Assembly: GCA_963737575.1 (NCBI GenBank)
Contig: CAVTTJ010000009.1
Span: 186,001-250,000, forward strand
Length of the DNA stretch: 64,000 nucleotides
Reading direction: 5' to 3'
Source of the DNA: VRUE01 sp963737575
GTDB taxonomy: Bacteria > Actinomycetota > Thermoleophilia > Solirubrobacterales > 70-9
Part shown: piece by piece, positions 42,003-50,426 of the stretch
Layout of the letters: every line of letters begins with the position of its first letter
Position numbering within the stretch: the stretch's first letter is position 1
Position numbers and translations under genes: made by a program
The notes under the pieces: generated by a model
Told to the model about the DNA's origin: nothing
The model's database searches: none
The model's input: only the letters and a program-made list of their open reading frames with translations

Positions 42003-43007
42003 ATGATCCGCGGCGGGCGAGTGCTGATAACCGGTGGCGCCGGAACGATTGGCTCCACCTTGGCCGATCAGGTGATCGAGGCCGGCGCCGAGGAAATAAT
42101 CGTGCTCGACAATTTCGTTCGGGGACGACGCGAGAATCTCGAGTGGGCCGAGACGAACGGCAGCGTCACGGTGGTCGAGGGCGACGTACAGGACAGGGCG
42201 CTGGTCAACGAGCTCGTCGAAGGGGCCGAGCTTGTCTTCCACCAAGCGGCAATCCGAATCACTCAGTGCGCTGAGGAACCGCGCTTGGCCCACGAAGTGC
42301 TGGTCGACGGGACCTTCAACGTCGTCGAGGCCGCCGCCGAGGCCGGCGTGCGCAAGCTGATCGCGGCCTCCTCGGCTTCGGTCTACGGACTCGCCACCGA
42401 GTTCCCGACCGGTGAGCTGCACCATCCCTACGCCAACGACACCCTCTATGGCACCGCAAAGACCTACAACGAGGGCCTGCTGCGCAGCTATCACGCCATG
42501 ACCGGGCTCGACTACGTGGCGCTTCGGTATTTCAATGTCTATGGGCCGCGAATGGACGTTCACGGCCTCTACACCGAGGTCCTGGTCCGCTGGATGGAGC
42601 GCATCGCGGCCGGCGAGCCGCCGCTGATCTTCGGCGACGGCAAGCAAACAATGGACTTCGTCTGCGTGCCGGACATCGCCCGGGCGAACGTCCTCGCCGC
42701 CAACGCGGATGTCACCGATGCCGTCTTCAACATCGCCAGCGGCGTCGAGACCAGCCTCAACGAGCTGGCCGAAACGCTTCTGCAGGTCATGGGCTCCAAC
42801 CTCTCGATCGAGTACGGCCCGGAGCGCTCCGTGAACGGCGTTACAAGGCGACTGGCCGACACTGCCAGCGCCCGGGACGAGCTCGGGTTCAAGGCAGAGA
42901 TCGGCCTCGAGGAGGGGCTCACACGTCTGGTCGAGTGGTGGCAGAGGACCGCGCCTGCTGCCGGAGCCAAGACGACAGCCCTGGTGTCCACGGAGACTCC
43001 TTCGTAA
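42003..43007 (+). CDS. NAD-dependent epimerase/dehydratase, extended SDR
   Basis: 334 aa (a GTG at 41994 is also possible). Rossmann VLITGGAGTIGSTLADQ, acidic LDNFVRGRREN, catalytic Ser in AASSASVYGLA, YGTAK active site, and RYFNVYGPRMDVHG. Resembles UDP-glucose/UDP-GlcNAc 4-epimerases and related enzymes; the substrate is not determined. Stop codon overlaps the aminotransferase start (TAATG), so the two are coupled and may act in the same sugar pathway. Confidence 0.85.
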   Translation: MIRGGRVLITGGAGTIGSTLADQVIEAGAEEIIVLDNFVRGRRENLEWAETNGSVTVVEGDVQDRALVNELVEGAELVFHQAAIRITQCAEEPRLAHEVLVDGTFNVVEAAAEAGVRKLIAASSASVYGLATEFPTGELHHPYANDTLYGTAKTYNEGLLRSYHAMTGLDYVALRYFNVYGPRMDVHGLYTEVLVRWMERIAAGEPPLIFGDGKQTMDFVCVPDIARANVLAANADVTDAVFNIASGVETSLNELAETLLQVMGSNLSIEYGPERSVNGVTRRLADTASARDELGFKAEIGLEEGLTRLVEWWQRTAPAAGAKTTALVSTETPS

Positions 43008-44143
43008 TGGAAGTGCCTTTCGCCAAGCCGTGGTTCGGCGGCGGCGAGGCCGAGGCCGTTGCCGATGTCATCGCCTCGGGCTGGCTGACCCAGGGCCCAC
43101 GCGTGCAGGAGTTCGAGAAAGCCTTCGCGCGGCGGGTCGGCGCACCTGACGCGGTCGCAACCACCAGCTGTACCACAGCGCTCCAGCTTGCCCTCTACGC
43201 CTCCGGCGTCGGCCCGGGCGACGAGGTGATCGTCCCGTCTCTGTCCTTCATCGCGACGGCGAATGCCGTTTGGCAGTGCGGGGCGACCCCTGTGTTCGCA
43301 GACATCGACCCTGCCACGTACAACCTCGACCCGGCGGACGTTGAGCGACGGCTGACCTCACGAACCACGGCGGTGATGCCGGTCCACCAGGTCGGACTTC
43401 CCGCGGACATGGACGGTTTCATCGACCTCGCGGAGCGGCACGATTTGACCTTGGTCGAGGATGCGGCCTGTGCGATCGGTGCCCTCCATCGAGGGCGACC
43501 GATCGGTTCGCTCGGCCCATTGGCCTGCTTCTCCTTTCACCCGCGCAAGGTGATCACCTGCGGCGAGGGCGGGATGATCGCCGTCCACGACCCGGCTGTC
43601 GCGGAGCGCCTGAGGAGACTGCGTCAGCACGCGATGGACCAATCGGCACTGGCAAGGCACGCAGCGCGGGATGTCGTCATCGAGCACTATCCGGAGCGCG
43701 GGTGGAACGCCCGGATGACCGACCTTCAGGCCGCGGTCGGCCTCTGCCAGCTCGATGTCCTTGACACCGTGCTCGCCGAGCGCCGCCGGCTTGCGGAGCG
43801 GTACTCGAGTGCCCTGGCCGGCGTTCCCTATATCGAGACGCCACATGATCCCGGCTATGCCGTTCGGACCTGGCAGTCGTATCCGATTCGAGTCGGCCAG
43901 GAGGGTCCGATCGGAGCAGAGGAGATGATGCGCCTTCTGCTCCGAGACGGGATCGCGACCCGGCGCGGAGTGATGGCAATCCACCTCGAGAAATCCTATG
44001 CCGATCCCGTCGTCGATCTCCCGCACACCGAGGCGGCGGCCCGTGACGTCGTGTTGCTGCCGCTCTTCCCGGGTCTCTCGGATGAGGCGCAGGACTATGT
44101 GATTGGGCAGCTTGCCCAATATGCCCTGGCCCAGGCGGCCTGA
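43007..44143 (+). CDS. DegT/DnrJ/EryC1/StrS family sugar aminotransferase
   Basis: 378 aa PLP enzyme. VPFAKPWFGGGEAEAV at the N-terminus, ATTSCTTALQLAL (PLP phosphate site), GDEVIVPSLSFIATANAV, LVEDAACAIGA (PLP-ring Asp), and the Schiff-base Lys in FSFHPRKVITCGEGGM. Such enzymes aminate keto-sugar nucleotides; with the SDR just upstream and the Gfo/Idh/MocA enzyme at 16233 it could make an aminosugar for the polysaccharide. CGGAG lies before the ATG. Stop overlaps the next gene by ATGA. Confidence 0.9.
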   Translation: MEVPFAKPWFGGGEAEAVADVIASGWLTQGPRVQEFEKAFARRVGAPDAVATTSCTTALQLALYASGVGPGDEVIVPSLSFIATANAVWQCGATPVFADIDPATYNLDPADVERRLTSRTTAVMPVHQVGLPADMDGFIDLAERHDLTLVEDAACAIGALHRGRPIGSLGPLACFSFHPRKVITCGEGGMIAVHDPAVAERLRRLRQHAMDQSALARHAARDVVIEHYPERGWNARMTDLQAAVGLCQLDVLDTVLAERRRLAERYSSALAGVPYIETPHDPGYAVRTWQSYPIRVGQEGPIGAEEMMRLLLRDGIATRRGVMAIHLEKSYADPVVDLPHTEAAARDVVLLPLFPGLSDEAQDYVIGQLAQYALAQAA

Positions 44144-44886
44144 TGACCGATCGAGCGGAACGGACCTCGGCTGCTCGATCCAATGGGGCGATCATCCCCC
44201 TCCGTCGCCCGTGGCCCGGAGCCACGACAAGCGTCGCGCCAGATCCGGGAACCGAAAACTCCTCCCGCTTCACCGAGGCCGCGATTCGCATCCTCGACCT
44301 GATCGGGGCTGCCGCACTGTTGATCGTGCTCTCGCCGCTGCTGGGTCTCGTTGCGCTGATAGTCAAGCTCGACTCGAAGGGCCCCGCGATCTTCCGCCAG
44401 AGCCGGGTGGGAAGGAACCTTGGATCGTTCACGGTCACCAAGTTCCGCACGATGCGCGAAGGGGTCGATGCCGATCGCCACCGCCAGCACGTGCTCAGGA
44501 TGATCGACGCCGATGGGCGGAAGGCCAGGCCGATGGTCAAGCTCGCCGAGGACGATCGGGTCACCCGGGTCGGCTCGCTATTGCGGCGAACCAGCATCGA
44601 CGAGCTGCCCCAGCTTTGGAATGTGCTTCGTGGGGAGATGTCGCTGGTGGGGCCCCGACCGCCCATACAGTACGAGGTCGACCGCTATCCGCCCGAGGCA
44701 TTCCGACGCTTCGCGGTGCGGCCCGGCCTGACAGGGCTTTGGCAGGTGAGCGGGCGCAGCACCCTCACGTTCCAGCAGATGATCGAGCTCGACACCGAGT
44801 ACGTCGAACGACGGTCTCTGTCACTCAACCTGAAGATCCTTCTCCTAACCGTCCCGACCGTGCTTCACGGCAAGGGCGCCGCCTGA
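44143..44886 (+). CDS. Undecaprenyl-phosphate sugar-1-phosphate transferase (initiating enzyme)
   Basis: 247 aa bacterial sugar transferase that places the first sugar phosphate on the lipid carrier. A single membrane helix at about residues 48-72 (ILDLIGAAALLIVLSPLLG) is followed by the catalytic block: SRVGRNLGSFTVTKFRTM, DDRVTRVGSLLRRTSIDELPQ (in part), and NVLRGEMSLVGPRPP, then RPGLTGLWQVSGRS. It is the short form without the long N-terminal multi-TM part of WbaP. Last gene of the EPS run on the plus strand. Confidence 0.92.
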   Translation: MTDRAERTSAARSNGAIIPLRRPWPGATTSVAPDPGTENSSRFTEAAIRILDLIGAAALLIVLSPLLGLVALIVKLDSKGPAIFRQSRVGRNLGSFTVTKFRTMREGVDADRHRQHVLRMIDADGRKARPMVKLAEDDRVTRVGSLLRRTSIDELPQLWNVLRGEMSLVGPRPPIQYEVDRYPPEAFRRFAVRPGLTGLWQVSGRSTLTFQQMIELDTEYVERRSLSLNLKILLLTVPTVLHGKGAA

Positions 44887-45282
44887 GCGGGGAGTGCGCC
44901 CAATCGGCTCGGCTGTCCGTGCCCCGCAACGTCGTCTGTCGCCGATCGGATTGCCTTCGAACTGTTGAGGGATCGCGAGTTCAGCCGCGGGGAGGTCGTC
45001 GAGACTCGTCAGGGAGTCTGCAGGGTAGGCCCTGAGTTGGCCCGGGAACTAGCCTCGCACGCTCACCTATTCCGATCAGCGGTGGGGCCCCATGTGGAGG
45101 GTCTCGTCAGTGCTCTCCTTGAATCCCCTCAGCATCCGACGCCCCTAACACGTCGTCGACATCAGGCAGCGCTCGCAGCGAAGAACCGCTCCTGAGATGC
45201 TCAGGCCTCGGTGGCCCAAGTAGATGGTTTCTCCGGTCGGATTCGTCGCCCGCCATCCCCCTGGCGATTGAAGCCTCGCGGC
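44887..45282. other. Intergenic gap, no recognised gene
   Basis: About 400 bp between the EPS locus and the zinc operon region. A 76-codon frame at 44965-45195 has no recognisable motif and poor start context. No tRNA, terminator with T-tract or repeat was seen. The 3' end holds the -10 of the next gene. Confidence 0.5.
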
Positions 45283-45294
45283 TAGGATTGGCCC
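45283..45294 (+). promoter_or_regulatory. Leaderless -10 element of the 45295 gene
   Basis: TAGGAT (45283-45288), six bases, then the GTG start. Identical spacing to yebC, recJ and zur. Confidence 0.5.
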
Positions 45295-45522
45295 GTGTGC
45301 ATTCAGTGCATGGCGACGGCGATGACTAGCGGAGCCGCGGTGAGGGAAATGCGGGCTTGGCTCGCCACCCGGAGCCCGCGCTGGATGACGCCTCGACGCC
45401 TGAAGGTGGCAACGGCCGCTCTCCTCACTGCCGGCGTCATCGCCGCTGGTACGCATGTCGCGCCCAACGGGTCCGCCACCACCGCGAAGGCCGCCTCGCC
45501 GGTTGCCAGCGCACAGCGATAG
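45295..45522 (+). CDS. Small CxxC membrane-anchored protein of unknown function
   Basis: 75 aa. The N-terminus reads MCIQCMATAM, a CxxC pair; a predicted TM helix lies at about residues 40-57 (VATAALLTAGVIAAGTHV) and the tail is Ala/Ser/Thr-rich. Starts with a leaderless promoter at a GTG. It ends three bases before the convergent zur gene. The CxxC next to a zinc regulon suggests metal binding, but this is a guess from position. Confidence 0.55.
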   Translation: MCIQCMATAMTSGAAVREMRAWLATRSPRWMTPRRLKVATAALLTAGVIAAGTHVAPNGSATTAKAASPVASAQR

Positions 45523-45525
45523 CCG

Positions 45526-45972
45526 TCAACTCGCGCAGCGCTCGCAGAGGCCGCGGAGGACAACGTCGTGCTCGGCGATCTCGAACGGCACCTGCTTGGA
45601 GACCGCTCCGATCGCCCGCTCGAGGCCTTGATCCTCAAATGGCTCCATCCGCCCGCAGCGCGAGCAGATCACGTGGTGGTGATGGTGGCCGCTCGGGTCG
45701 ACGCGCTCATAGTCGGCGACCCCCCGCGCCGTCTCCAAGCGCTGAACCAGGCCCAGCTCCTCCAGCAGATCGAGGGCGCGGTAGACGCTGGCGCGTGCGA
45801 CTCGAGTCTTGCGTCTTCGTAGCTCGTCTTCCAGCTTCAAAGCAGTCACAGCGCAGTCCTGACGAGCTAGCTCTTCGACCACCGCGGTTCGAGCGCCGCC
45901 GCGGTGGTAGCCCGCCTCGCCGAGCAGCGCGAGGGCATGCTCGGCCCAACGCGTATGGGTCGCCGCAATCAT
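45526..45972 (-). CDS. zur: Fur-family regulator, probably Zur
   Basis: 148 aa. Winged-helix part with VARASVYRALDLLEELGLVQRLE (about residues 57-80), then the metal-sensing half: DPSGHHHHHVICSRCGRMEPFED with a CxxC, and a second CERC at the C-terminus forming the structural Cys4 zinc site. Located at the end of the zinc-transport operon, hence Zur rather than Fur. ATG overlaps the znuB2 stop (ATGA) and is also preceded by TAGGAT at leaderless spacing, so it may have both operon and private expression. Confidence 0.88.
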   Translation of the reverse strand: MIAATHTRWAEHALALLGEAGYHRGGARTAVVEELARQDCAVTALKLEDELRRRKTRVARASVYRALDLLEELGLVQRLETARGVADYERVDPSGHHHHHVICSRCGRMEPFEDQGLERAIGAVSKQVPFEIAEHDVVLRGLCERCAS

Positions 45973-46829
45973 TCTTCGATCCTAGAGGCCACCTGGATGG
46001 TCGTCGACGGGTCGCGACGCTCCTGGGCTAGGCGCGATCGCAGCGCTGCCATGACGAAGAGGCCCGTCGCGATTGCGATCACCGCGAAGCTCGGCGGCAG
46101 AGAGGCGACCTCATAGCTGAGCGCCAGCCCGCCCCACATCGAGGCGAGTGCCAGTGCCGCCGAGAGCGCCAGACCCCGCCAGGGATTGTCGGTGAGCAGC
46201 CGGGCGGCACCTCCCGGTGCCGCGAGCAGGCCGAGCAGCAGCAGAGCGCCGACCGCCTGCGTGGTCTCTGCCGCGACCACCGCGAGGAGGACTAAGAAGC
46301 CGATGCCGATGGCACGCAGCGGCAGACCGAGGCCGCGAGCAACGTCGGGGTCAAGCGAGGTGAAGAGCAACGGGCGGGCAATGGCCAGCAGAGCGACCGA
46401 GGCGAGCAGCGCGATGGCCGCCGCCAGCCGCGCGTCGGGCGCTGAGAGGCCGAGTATCGAGCCGAAGAGGACGCGGACGGCGGCGGTGCCGTTTTGGCCG
46501 CTGGAGCTGCTGGTGAAGATCGAGAGGAACAAGACACCGAGGCCGAGCACCCAGGCGAAGACCGTGCCGATCAGCACGTCGTCGGGGCGTGCTCGCTCGC
46601 CGAGCAAGCCCATCCCGAGCGCCACCGCGATCGTCGCGAGAAAAAGGCCGAGCCTGATGTCGATAGCCGACGCCGCGGCGGCGAGGGCGCCGGTGAAGGC
46701 GACGTGGCTGAGCGCGTCTCCGGCAAAGACCTGGCTACGGAGGACGACGAAGTAGCCAACGAGGCCGCAGGCCAGGGCGATGAAGCTGCCCGCCAGGTAG
46801 GCGTTGCGCATGAACTCGTGGGCGAGCAT
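45969..46829 (-). CDS. znuB: Zinc/manganese ABC-3 permease, second copy
   Basis: 286 aa polytopic permease with about eight hydrophobic segments. ABC-3 features: GYFVVLRSQVFAGDALSHVAFTG (in part) near the N-terminus, GTVFAWVLGLGVLFLS, and VGALLLLGLLAAPGGAARLL near residue 215. The start ATG 46829 overlaps the preceding permease stop (TGATG); the longer frame to 46976 is not needed. It is a different protein from the adjacent permease, so the transporter may use a heterodimer. Confidence 0.87.
   Translation of the reverse strand: MLAHEFMRNAYLAGSFIALACGLVGYFVVLRSQVFAGDALSHVAFTGALAAAASAIDIRLGLFLATIAVALGMGLLGERARPDDVLIGTVFAWVLGLGVLFLSIFTSSSSGQNGTAAVRVLFGSILGLSAPDARLAAAIALLASVALLAIARPLLFTSLDPDVARGLGLPLRAIGIGFLVLLAVVAAETTQAVGALLLLGLLAAPGGAARLLTDNPWRGLALSAALALASMWGGLALSYEVASLPPSFAVIAIATGLFVMAALRSRLAQERRDPSTTIQVASRIEE
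45973..45984 (-). promoter_or_regulatory. Possible internal leaderless promoter of zur
   Basis: Minus strand TAGGAT (45984-45979), six bases CGAAGA, then ATG of zur. It lies within the last codons of the upstream permease gene. Confidence 0.45.
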
Positions 46830-47719
46830 CAGGTGGAGACCTCCAGCGGCACCGGTCGCTCGCGCCCGAAGGCGCCGCCCAGGAGTCGTGCGGCGACGTA
46901 GAGGCCGAAGGAGAGGCTCGTCACCCAGAAGCCGACCGGGTACGGCGAGAAATAGGAGATCCCCAGACCGAGCCACGTGACGACCAGCGCGAGAACGATG
47001 GAAAGAGCGAGGCCCGGCGCCGGCCGGGCTGTGATCTGTTGCGCAGTCGCCGCCGGGGTGACGAGCAGGGCGAAGACCAGCAGGGCACCGGTTATCTGTG
47101 CCGTCGCCGCGACCGCGAGCCCGAGTAGAAGCAAAAATGCGGTGGCGAGTAACCCGGTTGGCACGCCGGCCGCCCTGGCCACCGCCTCATCGACCGAGGC
47201 GAAGAGAAGGGGGCGACCGATAGCGGCGAGAAGAGCAAGGGCGACAAGCGCCACCCAGAACAGCGTCTCGACCTGCGCCGCCGTGATCCCGAGGAAGGTT
47301 CCGAAGAGCAGCGACTCCAGATTGGCGAGCTGGCCGCTGTAGAGGGTGACGAAGAGGAAGCCGAGGCCGAGGCCGAACGCCTGGACGGTGCCGATTGTCG
47401 CCGACTCCCCGGCGCGGCCGACGCCAACCGGACGGTTGATTGCAGAGAGGACGAGCGCGCCGATACCGCAGGCGCCGAAGTAGCCGAGCGCCAGCGGCAA
47501 CCCCGCCAGGGTTGCGCCCGCCGCCCCCGGAAAGGCGATCATCGAGAGCGTGTGGCCGGCGAAGGTCTGGCGACGCAGGACCATGAACCAACCGATCGCT
47601 CCGGCGGTGATGGCGACGATCGTGCCGGCCTCAAGCGCCTGCACCATGAAGCTGAATTCGGTCAGCTGTTCGAGGTCGCTGACCGGGTTCAAGGAGAGGC
47701 CCGCCAGCTCAATGGGCAT
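46829..47719 (-). CDS. znuB: Zinc/manganese ABC-3 permease, first copy
   Basis: 296 aa, starting MPIELAGLSLNPVSDLEQ. Hydrophobic segments begin near residue 25. Family words: IGWFMVLRRQTFAGHTLSMIAFPG (in part), GTVQAFGLGLGFLFVTLYS, and TGALLVFALLVTPAATAQQI. ATG 47719 overlaps the end of znuC by 11 bases. The two permeases align in layout but differ in most positions, so the duplication is old. Confidence 0.88.
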   Translation of the reverse strand: MPIELAGLSLNPVSDLEQLTEFSFMVQALEAGTIVAITAGAIGWFMVLRRQTFAGHTLSMIAFPGAAGATLAGLPLALGYFGACGIGALVLSAINRPVGVGRAGESATIGTVQAFGLGLGFLFVTLYSGQLANLESLLFGTFLGITAAQVETLFWVALVALALLAAIGRPLLFASVDEAVARAAGVPTGLLATAFLLLLGLAVAATAQITGALLVFALLVTPAATAQQITARPAPGLALSIVLALVVTWLGLGISYFSPYPVGFWVTSLSFGLYVAARLLGGAFGRERPVPLEVST

Positions 47720-48578
47720 GATCGTGGCGCGGGTGGTGATGGGCCGGAGGCTCAGGTGTGCCGACGACGACGAGGCGCCCATCGGAGGCTTCGAGCACCT
47801 CGACCGCAACGCCGTAGAGCCCGCTCAGGGTTGGTCCGGTGATCACCTCATGTGGGGTTCCCGTCACTGCGCCCCCGGCTGCGAAGTAGATCACCCGATT
47901 GAGGTAGGGCAGGATCGGATTGACGTCATGTGCGACGAGCAGGACGGTGACCCCCTCGGTCCCACAGATCCGCTGCACCAGAGCCGCCACGCCGCTCTGA
48001 TTCGAGAGGTCGAGGCTGTCGAGGGGCTCGTCGAGCAGAAGGATGCGCGGACGGCGGACAAGCGCCTGGGCGATCAGGAGTCGCTGCTGCTCCCCTCCTG
48101 AGAGGGAGCCGATCGGCCGCGAGGCGTAAGCGCCGGCCCCGACCATCTCGATCACCTCGTCGACGCGGCGAGCTGCATCTCGTCCTCTCGGACTGAGCGC
48201 AGCCGGCAGCGGAAAGCCCCAGCGGTTGCCGTCGAGGCCCAGGCGCACGACATCTGAGCCACGAATGCGCGTGCCGGCCTCGAAGCTGCGCCGCTGCGGC
48301 AGGTAACCGATCTGTGCGTTGGCGGCGCCTGGCAAGCCGCCCAGGACCGTGGCGCTGCCCGCGGCGAGCGGCAGCAACCCCAGCAGGACATGCAGCAGGG
48401 TCGACTTTCCAGAGCCGTTGGGACCAAGCACGGCGACGAACTCCCCCTCGCGAACTGCAAGGTCGACGCCCGACCAAATCGAGCGCCCGCCCCGCTTAGC
48501 CGTGGCGCCTGCGAGGCGCAGCGCCTCGCCGGTCGCGGCCCCGTTCGGCTTGGAGAGGTCGGTGGCGCCTGCGTTCAC
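47709..48578 (-). CDS. znuC: Zinc/manganese ABC transporter ATPase
   Basis: 289 aa. Walker A LGPNGSGKST (about residues 54-63), Q-loop GYLPQRR, signature LSGGEQQRLLIAQAL, Walker B RILLLDEPLDSLD, and switch His in VLLVAHDVN. The C-terminus ends PPAHHHPRHDHAH, a His tail suited to zinc binding. I chose GTG 48578, which gives a GTGA overlap with znuA and has GGTGGCGG before it; the longer frame to 48638 would overlap znuA by 64 bases. Confidence 0.92.
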   Translation of the reverse strand: MNAGATDLSKPNGAATGEALRLAGATAKRGGRSIWSGVDLAVREGEFVAVLGPNGSGKSTLLHVLLGLLPLAAGSATVLGGLPGAANAQIGYLPQRRSFEAGTRIRGSDVVRLGLDGNRWGFPLPAALSPRGRDAARRVDEVIEMVGAGAYASRPIGSLSGGEQQRLLIAQALVRRPRILLLDEPLDSLDLSNQSGVAALVQRICGTEGVTVLLVAHDVNPILPYLNRVIYFAAGGAVTGTPHEVITGPTLSGLYGVAVEVLEASDGRLVVVGTPEPPAHHHPRHDHAH

Positions 48579-49495
48579 CCGCCACCGCTCGCTTCTGCGA
48601 GCGCCGCTCTCAGCCCCTCCAGCTCGCGCGTCATCCACGCCTGGAAGCTAGCCCCTTCGGGGGTGAGCGTCTCGGTCACAGTGGCGATCGGAATCCCAGC
48701 CGCCCTGGCGGCATCGTTCAGGCGCTGGACGTCGGGGGTCGCGTTCTGGGAGTTGTAGATCCAAACCTTGATCTGATGGTCGGCGATCTGGCTGTCGGCG
48801 GTTGCCTTGTCGGCCGGGGTGGGTTCGGTGCCCTCAGCGATCCCGTCCATGAATCCGCGCGGAGTGATCAATTTGAGGCCGAGCGCCGGAGCGAGCGGTT
48901 CGAAGATGCTCTCCGAGGCACCGACCGGTGTGCCGCCGTAGCGCCCTCGGATCTCGGAGATCAAGCGGCGATAGCTCGCGAGGCCGGCGCTCTCGAAGCG
49001 GCGGCGCTGGGCGTCGAAGTAGGCGGCGTGGTCGGGATCGGCCTGCTTGTAAGCGCTGACGATCTGGTCGCTCACCTTCTGTACCGATGATGGCGAGTAC
49101 CACTGGTGAGGGTTGTCCCCGTCCTTCAACCCGAGCAGTTCGCCGACGGTCAGAACGGCTCGCCCGGAATTCGGGTTTGCGTCGAGCAGCTGCGTCGCCC
49201 ACTGGTCGTAACCGATTCCGTTGACAATCGCGAGCTGGGAGCCCGCCATCGTGCGCGCGTCTTCTGCGCTCGGTTCATAGTCGTGGGGATCGGCGGCGGG
49301 GTTGGTGATGATGTCGGTGACTTCGACCCGATCGCCGCCGAGCTGGGCGGCGATGCTCCCCCAGAAGTCCTCCGCGGCGACGACGTTGAGCTTGCCCGAA
49401 CCAGACGCGGAGCCCGAGCCCCCGCAGCCCGCGATGGTCACGACCAGGGCGACGGAGAAGAGAGCGGCGAGAATGCGAGCACCGGCTCGCGCCAT
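48575..49495 (-). CDS. znuA: Zinc/manganese-binding lipoprotein of the ABC transporter
   Basis: 306 aa substrate-binding protein of cluster A-I. Lipoprotein signal with lipobox IAGC (residue about 24), then LNVVAAEDFWGSIAAQLGG, the metal-ligand His in ADPHDYEPSAEDARTM, a second in NPHQWYSP, and a later acidic ligand region SESIFEPLAPALG. AAGGAGA precedes the ATG. First gene of znuA-znuC-znuB-znuB-zur. Metal is inferred as zinc from the linked Fur-family regulator; manganese is possible. Confidence 0.9.
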   Translation of the reverse strand: MARAGARILAALFSVALVVTIAGCGGSGSASGSGKLNVVAAEDFWGSIAAQLGGDRVEVTDIITNPAADPHDYEPSAEDARTMAGSQLAIVNGIGYDQWATQLLDANPNSGRAVLTVGELLGLKDGDNPHQWYSPSSVQKVSDQIVSAYKQADPDHAAYFDAQRRRFESAGLASYRRLISEIRGRYGGTPVGASESIFEPLAPALGLKLITPRGFMDGIAEGTEPTPADKATADSQIADHQIKVWIYNSQNATPDVQRLNDAARAAGIPIATVTETLTPEGASFQAWMTRELEGLRAALAEASGGG

Positions 49496-49545
49496 GGAAT
49501 CTCCTTTTGGGTGGATCGGATTGCGGGTGGCTGCGGCGCGAGCCT

Positions 49546-49575
49546 AACATAAGAGTGAGACTCATTCTCGTTCAG
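49546..49575 (-). promoter_or_regulatory. Candidate Zur operator and -10 of the znu operon
   Basis: Upstream of znuA, the minus strand reads GAGAATGAGTCTCACTC with overlapping dyads (GAGA-N5-TCTC and GAGT-N3-ACTC), close in form to Fur/Zur boxes, followed by TATGTT (49551-49546) as -10. This AT-richer block stands out from its GC-rich surroundings. Repression by the adjacent zur product is the natural model. Confidence 0.55.
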
Positions 49576-49608
49576 TCCAATGCCCCGGTTCGGCAGAATC
49601 AAGTGGCA

Positions 49609-50426
49609 GTGAAAGCGGCGATCCCAAGCCCGTCCTCAAACGGCCTGCAGCTCGGGCCCTTCGACGTCCACGTCTACGGGCTGCTGTATGTGGTGGGTTT
49701 GGCTGCCGCGGTGCTCATAACGGTGCGGCGCTGGGAGGCACGGGGTGGCTCGCGCGCAACCGTCTACGACGTCGCGATGTGGGGTTTTTTCGCCGGCATC
49801 GTCGGCGGGCGGCTCTACTTCGACCTGACCAGCTCGGGCGAAGTGCCGGCACAATGGTGGGGACCGTTCGCCGTCTGGGACGGCGGCATGGGCATCTGGG
49901 GCGGGATCGCCCTGGGCACCGCGGTTGGCGTCTGGCGTCTACGCCGGGCAGGCGTCCCCGTCGCCGCCTTCATGGACGCCGCAGCGCCGGCGCTGCTCGT
50001 CGGTCAGGCAACCGGCCGGGTCGGCAACTACTTCAACCAAGAGCTCTTCGGCGGGCCGACCAACCTGCCGTGGGCGCTTGAGATCTCGCCCGCCCACCGG
50101 CCCGCCGGCTATGAGAGCTTCGCGACTTTCCAGCCCACCTTCCTCTACGAGCTGATCTGGAACCTGACGCTGGCAGCCTTTCTGGTTTGGCCGGGCCATC
50201 ATCGCCGCATCCGTCCGCCGGGTCTCTTTGCCCTCTACGTCGCCGGCTACTCGGGCTTCCGCATCTTCGAGGAGTCGCTCGCGGGTCGATCCCGCCCACC
50301 ACATCCTTGGTCTGCGACTCAACTTCTACGTTGCTCTGCTGCTCTGTATCGCTGGGCTTGTCTGGTTCGCCTACAGCCAGGGTTGGCGGCCGACTCGGCG
50401 ACAATCGCGCCGGGGCGCAGCGCTGA
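49609..50426 (+). CDS. lgt: Lgt, prolipoprotein diacylglyceryl transferase (frameshifted near the 3' end)
   Basis: Membrane enzyme that attaches diacylglycerol to lipobox cysteines. Seen: LGPFDVHVYGLLYVVGLAAAV (part, first TM), GGRLYFDL, WDGGMGIWGGIALG, and the Lgt signature GRVGNYFNQELFG near residue 140. After RIFEESL one extra G near 50288 shifts the frame; the continuation RVDPAHHILGLRLNFYVALLLC in the next frame is the expected last TM region. With a normal length of about 270 aa the end should be near the TGATG at 50424-50428; as given, the corrected frame runs on into a lipobox sequence, so another small error may exist. Start GTG 49609 or 49603. Confidence 0.85.

Noticed and set aside
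44965..45195. 76-codon ORF after the sugar transferase
   Set aside because: No ribosome site, no recognisable motif, ordinary for high-GC intergenic DNA.
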